Below are positions 60,519-64,000 of a DNA stretch of 64,000 nucleotides, one piece after another; the stretch's first letter is position 1, and each line of letters opens with the position of its first letter. Source of the stretch: Trichomonas tenax (taxonomy: Eukaryota; Parabasalia; Trichomonadida; Trichomonadidae); assembly GCA_023091735.1 (NCBI GenBank), contig JALKBU010000105.1, positions 1-64,000 of the forward strand, in the 5' to 3' direction. The notes under the pieces are model-generated. The model worked only from the letters and a program-made list of their open reading frames with translations, had not been told where the DNA came from and ran no database searches. The translations under genes were made by a program, and so were the position numbers.

Positions 60519-61230
60519 TTTTAGATTTTGATCCCTGAAAAAATTCAAAAACTGTGATAATTGGATACACCATAGAGTGTGTTTTTAGTTTATGTGAAAA
60601 AGGTTTTTATTGGTGAATTATTTTGGGGCAATAAAAGTTAATATGTTGACGAATAGAAAAATTTTTCAATTGATATTTCTGGTTTGATTCAAATAATTAA
60701 TAAGAAAATTTGTCAAAGTTGGCAATTGTTCCTTCATCCATTTCTTTAGATTTTAATTTTCATTAAAGAAAAAATTCTAAAAATTAAATTTAAAAAATGA
60801 AAACATCAAAATATTGTATAATTTTACGTTTTCTTCAAAAGATAACTAGTGAAAAACATTCCATTTTATGTATTTTTTTATATTTCTTAAGTTTGAATTT
60901 TTCTCGAAAATTTTTTGAGAACCGATGTTTACATTACTGAATTTCATAATTTTGACATGTAAAATTTTCTAAAAATCTTTATCTTAGATTTTGATTTATT
61001 TGGATGTTTAGTGTTATAAATGAATTTCGATTTTGCCATGTAAATATTTAAATGACACGTAAATATTAAAATGACATGTAAATAACCCGGCACTTCATTT
61101 GTAAAGAGTATTAGGTGTAAAAAGTCACATACATGCGATGTATGACTATGCGGAAGTTTGCGTGTTCAATGGAAGCGAAATTACGCAAAAAACGTATTTC
61201 TCTCAGAAAATAAATCGTTACATTTAAAGA
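60519..61230 (+). promoter_or_regulatory. Divergent promoter region with four ACAYGTAAA motifs
   Basis: TTTGACATGTAAAA (about 60951-60964), TTGCCATGTAAATA (about 61033-61046), ATGACACGTAAATA (about 61052-61065) and ATGACATGTAAATA (about 61071-61084) stand in the same orientation, the last three about 19 bases apart and 150-200 bases before the adenylate kinase start. This is the densest set of the recurrent motif in the window. The rest is T-rich. Confidence 0.5.
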
Positions 61231-61887
61231 ATGTCGACTAAAGACTTTATCTTCGTTCTCGGTGGTCCAGGCTCCGGAAAAGGCACACAGTCACTCGTCA
61301 TCGCCAAGGAGTACGGCCTCGGCTATCTCTCTACAGGTGACCTTCTCCGCGAGACAATCAAGAAACTCGAGAATCCACCAAAGGACATGAGCAAGGAAGA
61401 GCTCAAGAAGATCCAGGAACTCGCCGACATCATGAAGAACGGTGGATTAGTCGACGACAAGACAGTTATCGACCTTATCAAGAATAAGATGAATTCTTCT
61501 AAGGAAGAGCATTGGTTCATCGATGGCTTCCCACGTAAGATGTCACAGTGCGAGGCATTCGCTGCTGAACTTGGCGAGCCAGTTACATGCGTCTATCTTA
61601 ACGTTCCAGAGGATGTTCTCATTGACCGCCTCTTGAACCGCGGCAAGACATCAGGACGTGCTGATGATAACGAAGACGCCATCAAGAAGAGACTGAAGAC
61701 ATACATCGAGGAGTCTCAGCCAGTTATCGAGCATTACAAGGGCAAGGGCAAGGTTGCTGAGATCGATGGTAACCGCTCTGTCGAGAAGGTCCATGAGAGC
61801 TTCGTTGAGGCTATCAAGAAGCATTGGCAGCTCAAGAATGTTGTTGAAGAGGGAATTAAGAATTCCAAGTGCTGCCTTCTCATCTAA
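61231..61887 (+). CDS. Adenylate kinase/UMP-CMP-kinase family, CaaX-like tail, 218 aa
   Basis: The Walker A loop is GGPGSGKGTQ (residues 11-20), followed by STGDLLR (34-40), IDGFPR (97-102) and a short-lid motif NRGKTSGRADDN (136-147), which mark the short AK1/UMP-CMP-kinase type. Such enzymes equilibrate adenine or pyrimidine nucleotides with ATP. There is an insertion of about 15 residues in the NMP-binding part (about 46-61). After the normal end a tail of about 20 residues ends CCLLI, i.e. CLLI at the extreme C-terminus, a possible prenylation site. Codon use is highly biased, as in an abundantly expressed gene. The stop is in TAAAA. Confidence 0.9.
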   Translation: MSTKDFIFVLGGPGSGKGTQSLVIAKEYGLGYLSTGDLLRETIKKLENPPKDMSKEELKKIQELADIMKNGGLVDDKTVIDLIKNKMNSSKEEHWFIDGFPRKMSQCEAFAAELGEPVTCVYLNVPEDVLIDRLLNRGKTSGRADDNEDAIKKRLKTYIEESQPVIEHYKGKGKVAEIDGNRSVEKVHESFVEAIKKHWQLKNVVEEGIKNSKCCLLI

Positions 61888-61962
61888 AATTATGCTTTTC
61901 TCTACGACTAATGATAATATTTATTTACACGCATTTAATTAAAGACATAATAAATTAAAAAG

Positions 61963-63096
61963 TTATTTGTCTCTGAAAATGACAGGTGTTGGTGGCTCAT
62001 AGTATTTCTGTCTCTTGAAGGCAATAAAGACAATGCCAGCAAAGAGAGCAAGAAGAATTAAGCCAATATAGTGTGGATTGACTTGAAAGAAGTACAACAT
62101 AGCCTTAACGAATCCCATGTGCAAATCGTAGATACCTGGGAAGCATTCTAATGTATGATTATTTTCAAAAGGAATTGGAGTATGAAGAATCACATTGTAC
62201 TCACAATCTCTCAACTGAAGATACCTAGTTGAGAAAGTTCCTGCTGGTGTTCTGACGCGTAAGTCATTATTTCTAACATCAAATGAACATTTCTCGAACA
62301 TTGTAATAGAAGTGTCCTCAGTGATCATGAATGGATCATAGGTCGAATTGTAGAAGTGCAAATGGAGAAATTTGCAGAAAATGAAGAAATGAAGTGTTCC
62401 TGAACGTGGAGCGAAGTGATGGAAACAATTCATGAACATAAGAGTTTCATCGACTGTTGCTTTTCCATATCTCTCTAAGGCATAGCCACCAACGTTTTGA
62501 ATTAAGTTGAGATATCTGTAATATCCTTGATAAGGGTAATTAAAAGATAAACCGGCGGTTCCAGCTTTCACTTGATTGAAGGATGCGTTCACACCAGACA
62601 TAACTTGTCTGCCATCGTTGATAGTAAATATTTCGCGAAATTCTGCTTTGCGGATTTTATTCATTTCTACATTTCTTATTCCACAATAGAATATCGCAGA
62701 TTCGTTGCATGAAACGTATTTCGTTGCGTTTAAGAGCAAAACTTGATATGAAACTGCCGCTGAACAAAATGAAAAGCACGATTTGGATATTGCGCTGTGG
62801 TTGCAAGATGAAATGTAGATTGCACCACCATCCAAATCAGAGCTACAGCGAATAAATGATGTGGTCTCAAGCAAAAATTGGGTTAATTGGCAAGTACATG
62901 AAATGGCGGCTCCTGAATCTTGTGAAGATATGTTTTCGAACTTAGAATTTTTAATTGAAATTGCTTCTTTGCAATCAATTTGATAATGTTGCTTAAAATT
63001 CATCTGATCGAAGTCAGCTTGCGATATGTGAATTTCATTCGATATGTAGTGATGATTCATCAACGATTTAAGGCCAAAAAAGAAATAAGAAATCAT
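61963..63096 (-). CDS. Beta-helix surface membrane protein (Pmp-like), 377 aa
   Basis: The extracellular part has the composition and recurrent turns of parabasalid Pmp-like beta-helix proteins (KNSKFENISSQDSGAAISC, CSSDLDGGAIYISSCN). A membrane helix lies near the end (about 343-364, YIGLILLALFAGIVFIAFK) with a short cytosolic tail KRQKYYEPPTPVIFRDK. The N-terminus is only weakly hydrophobic (ISYFFFG), so the signal peptide may be short or degenerate. Cysteines are frequent. TTTTGACACGTAAATTT lies about 35 bases upstream (63129-63145). It is convergent with the adenylate kinase gene, 75 bases apart. Confidence 0.75.
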   Translation of the reverse strand: MISYFFFGLKSLMNHHYISNEIHISQADFDQMNFKQHYQIDCKEAISIKNSKFENISSQDSGAAISCTCQLTQFLLETTSFIRCSSDLDGGAIYISSCNHSAISKSCFSFCSAAVSYQVLLLNATKYVSCNESAIFYCGIRNVEMNKIRKAEFREIFTINDGRQVMSGVNASFNQVKAGTAGLSFNYPYQGYYRYLNLIQNVGGYALERYGKATVDETLMFMNCFHHFAPRSGTLHFFIFCKFLHLHFYNSTYDPFMITEDTSITMFEKCSFDVRNNDLRVRTPAGTFSTRYLQLRDCEYNVILHTPIPFENNHTLECFPGIYDLHMGFVKAMLYFFQVNPHYIGLILLALFAGIVFIAFKRQKYYEPPTPVIFRDK

Positions 63097-63853
63097 TGCA
63101 ATTTTTTAGCTAAAAAATATTATTTAACTTTTGACACGTAAATTTCATTCTGCCAGATTTTTACAAGTCCTTCATTTTTATGAATTCCATATGAGCCTGC
63201 ATTCGAATGCCTGAAGGCGAACGATGTACGTACTTTCAGAGAAGCATTTGCTTATTTTTCTCCATTTGATTGAATGATTAATTTCGGAAGATCGAAGCAC
63301 ATAGATGATGCTTCTTTCAGAGCATACCTATGTGGATAGGAATATTCTGTGTATATTAAATTTTCACTGAGTTTTCCAAAGAAATACACACTTCAACAGC
63401 ATTCATGCTCTACTTACTTAGCATAAGGCAGCCAATCCAATACCTCCATATCTGTCATTGATATAAGACTAATTTTATGCTGATATGACACATTTTTAAG
63501 TTTTATTATTTGATTAAATATGTTTTTCTCGAGTATGAAAAGTGATGATTTTAACTATATATGAAACCAGAATCATTAAACACCAATGGGAAGAATAATA
63601 GTATAGCATCAATAGGACCATTTAATATCATATTGCCTATGATATTATGTTCATAATAGCACTTTTCACATCAAATTTAATATCGATGAAATAAAATGAC
63701 GCATTTTTTGAAAAATATTAATGAATAGCTATCAAATACCTAATACAGATCACAGTTAAAATTTGGCGGGTTTGGTGACCGTTATTTCTTTTTACTTTAC
63801 TGATAAGTAAACGGTCACCTAATTTGATATAAAAGTGACAAATTTTAGTGAAA
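63097..63853 (+). promoter_or_regulatory. Upstream region of the Myb-like gene with a palindrome
   Basis: GGTGACCGTT (63774-63783) and AACGGTCACC (63810-63819) are perfect 10-base inverted copies, 26 bases apart, ending 34 bases before the Myb-like start. The left arm read on the minus strand contains TAACGG, the animal Myb core type YAACKG. AAAAGTGACA (63831-63840) lies 13 bases before the ATG. A TTTGGCGGG string lies at about 63762-63770. The stretch from 63150 to about 63750 shows nothing else. Confidence 0.45.
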
Positions 63854-64000
63854 ATGCATCGTGGAACGCAGCAGCTTTCATCACACGCGCCCACACGTGC
63901 CCGCACTCGCGTCTCCAGCAAGACCTCTCAGACATCGTGGACCGAAGTTGAGGATAATCTTCTTTCCAAGCTCATGGACGAAGAACCCAGCATTCCACCG
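63854..64000 (+). CDS. Myb/SANT-domain protein (start only)
   Basis: The frame is open from the ATG to the window end (49 codons). A basic Ser/Thr/Arg-rich leader of about 30 residues is followed by SWTEVEDNLLSKLMDE, the start of a Myb repeat (first Trp, acidic residues, LL). Trichomonads have many R2R3-type Myb regulators. The gene is cut by the window, so the number of repeats is unknown. Confidence 0.75.
   Translation, partial: MHRGTQQLSSHAPTRARTRVSSKTSQTSWTEVEDNLLSKLMDEEPSIPP

Overview
The window looks like nuclear DNA of a unicellular eukaryote with compact, apparently intronless genes and very AT-rich spacers. Recognisable eukaryotic proteins include TOR kinase, a proteasome alpha-7 subunit, AP-1 sigma, clathrin light chain, a COP9/eIF3m-type PCI protein, a Rab, an L-type lectin, a PPP phosphatase, a CAMK-like kinase, adenylate kinase, a choline-transporter-like protein, a REXO-type exonuclease, a DCAF-like WD40 protein and an SFI1-like protein. 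No gene needs an intron to keep its frame. Together with two secreted beta-helix (chlamydial-Pmp-like) surface proteins, STPGR-repeat and long coiled-coil proteins typical of flagellates, and several decayed genes, this points to a parabasalid (Trichomonas/Tritrichomonas-like). That assignment is inference; I could not search a database. I found no rRNA, tRNA or CRISPR array.

Layout. 1-3500 is a repeat-rich block: a ~390 bp repeat in three large copies (direct, inverted, direct) plus a partial copy, a 17 bp minisatellite of about 20 units, and a helicase-like coding remnant read in frame with it. 4020-27435 is the gene-dense core: STPGR protein, PCI protein, AP-1 sigma, proteasome alpha-7, an 1834-residue coiled-coil protein, TOR, an ARM-like protein, a frameshifted secreted protein with a small membrane-protein neighbour, and a coiled-coil protein. 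28050-33782 mixes a broken RhoGEF (DH-PH), a degenerate circularly permuted GTPase, a decayed coiled-coil gene and the DCAF-like gene. 

33839-35262 is the most unusual part: a small AT-rich island of three minus-strand reading frames with virus/mobile-element character. Two share a repeated Cys/Trp/aromatic domain, all three have a similar T-rich upstream block, and one gene contains three in-frame GC-rich insertions, each made of two back-to-back perfect hairpins. 35515-51335 returns to host genes: Rab, clathrin light chain, SFI1-like, a beta-helix surface protein broken in its signal peptide, kinase, REXO-type exonuclease and CTL. 51336-54667 is gene-free and holds two inverted-repeat-bounded candidate elements. 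54668-64000 carries the L-type lectin, an alpha-helical protein, PPP phosphatase, adenylate kinase with a CaaX-like tail, a second beta-helix surface protein, and the start of a Myb-like gene behind a perfect palindrome.

The genes do not form a pathway. They are independent housekeeping, trafficking, signalling and cytoskeletal genes. Two short motifs recur in the spacers, TTGACAYGTAAA and AAAAGTGACA, and are the best candidates for promoter elements.
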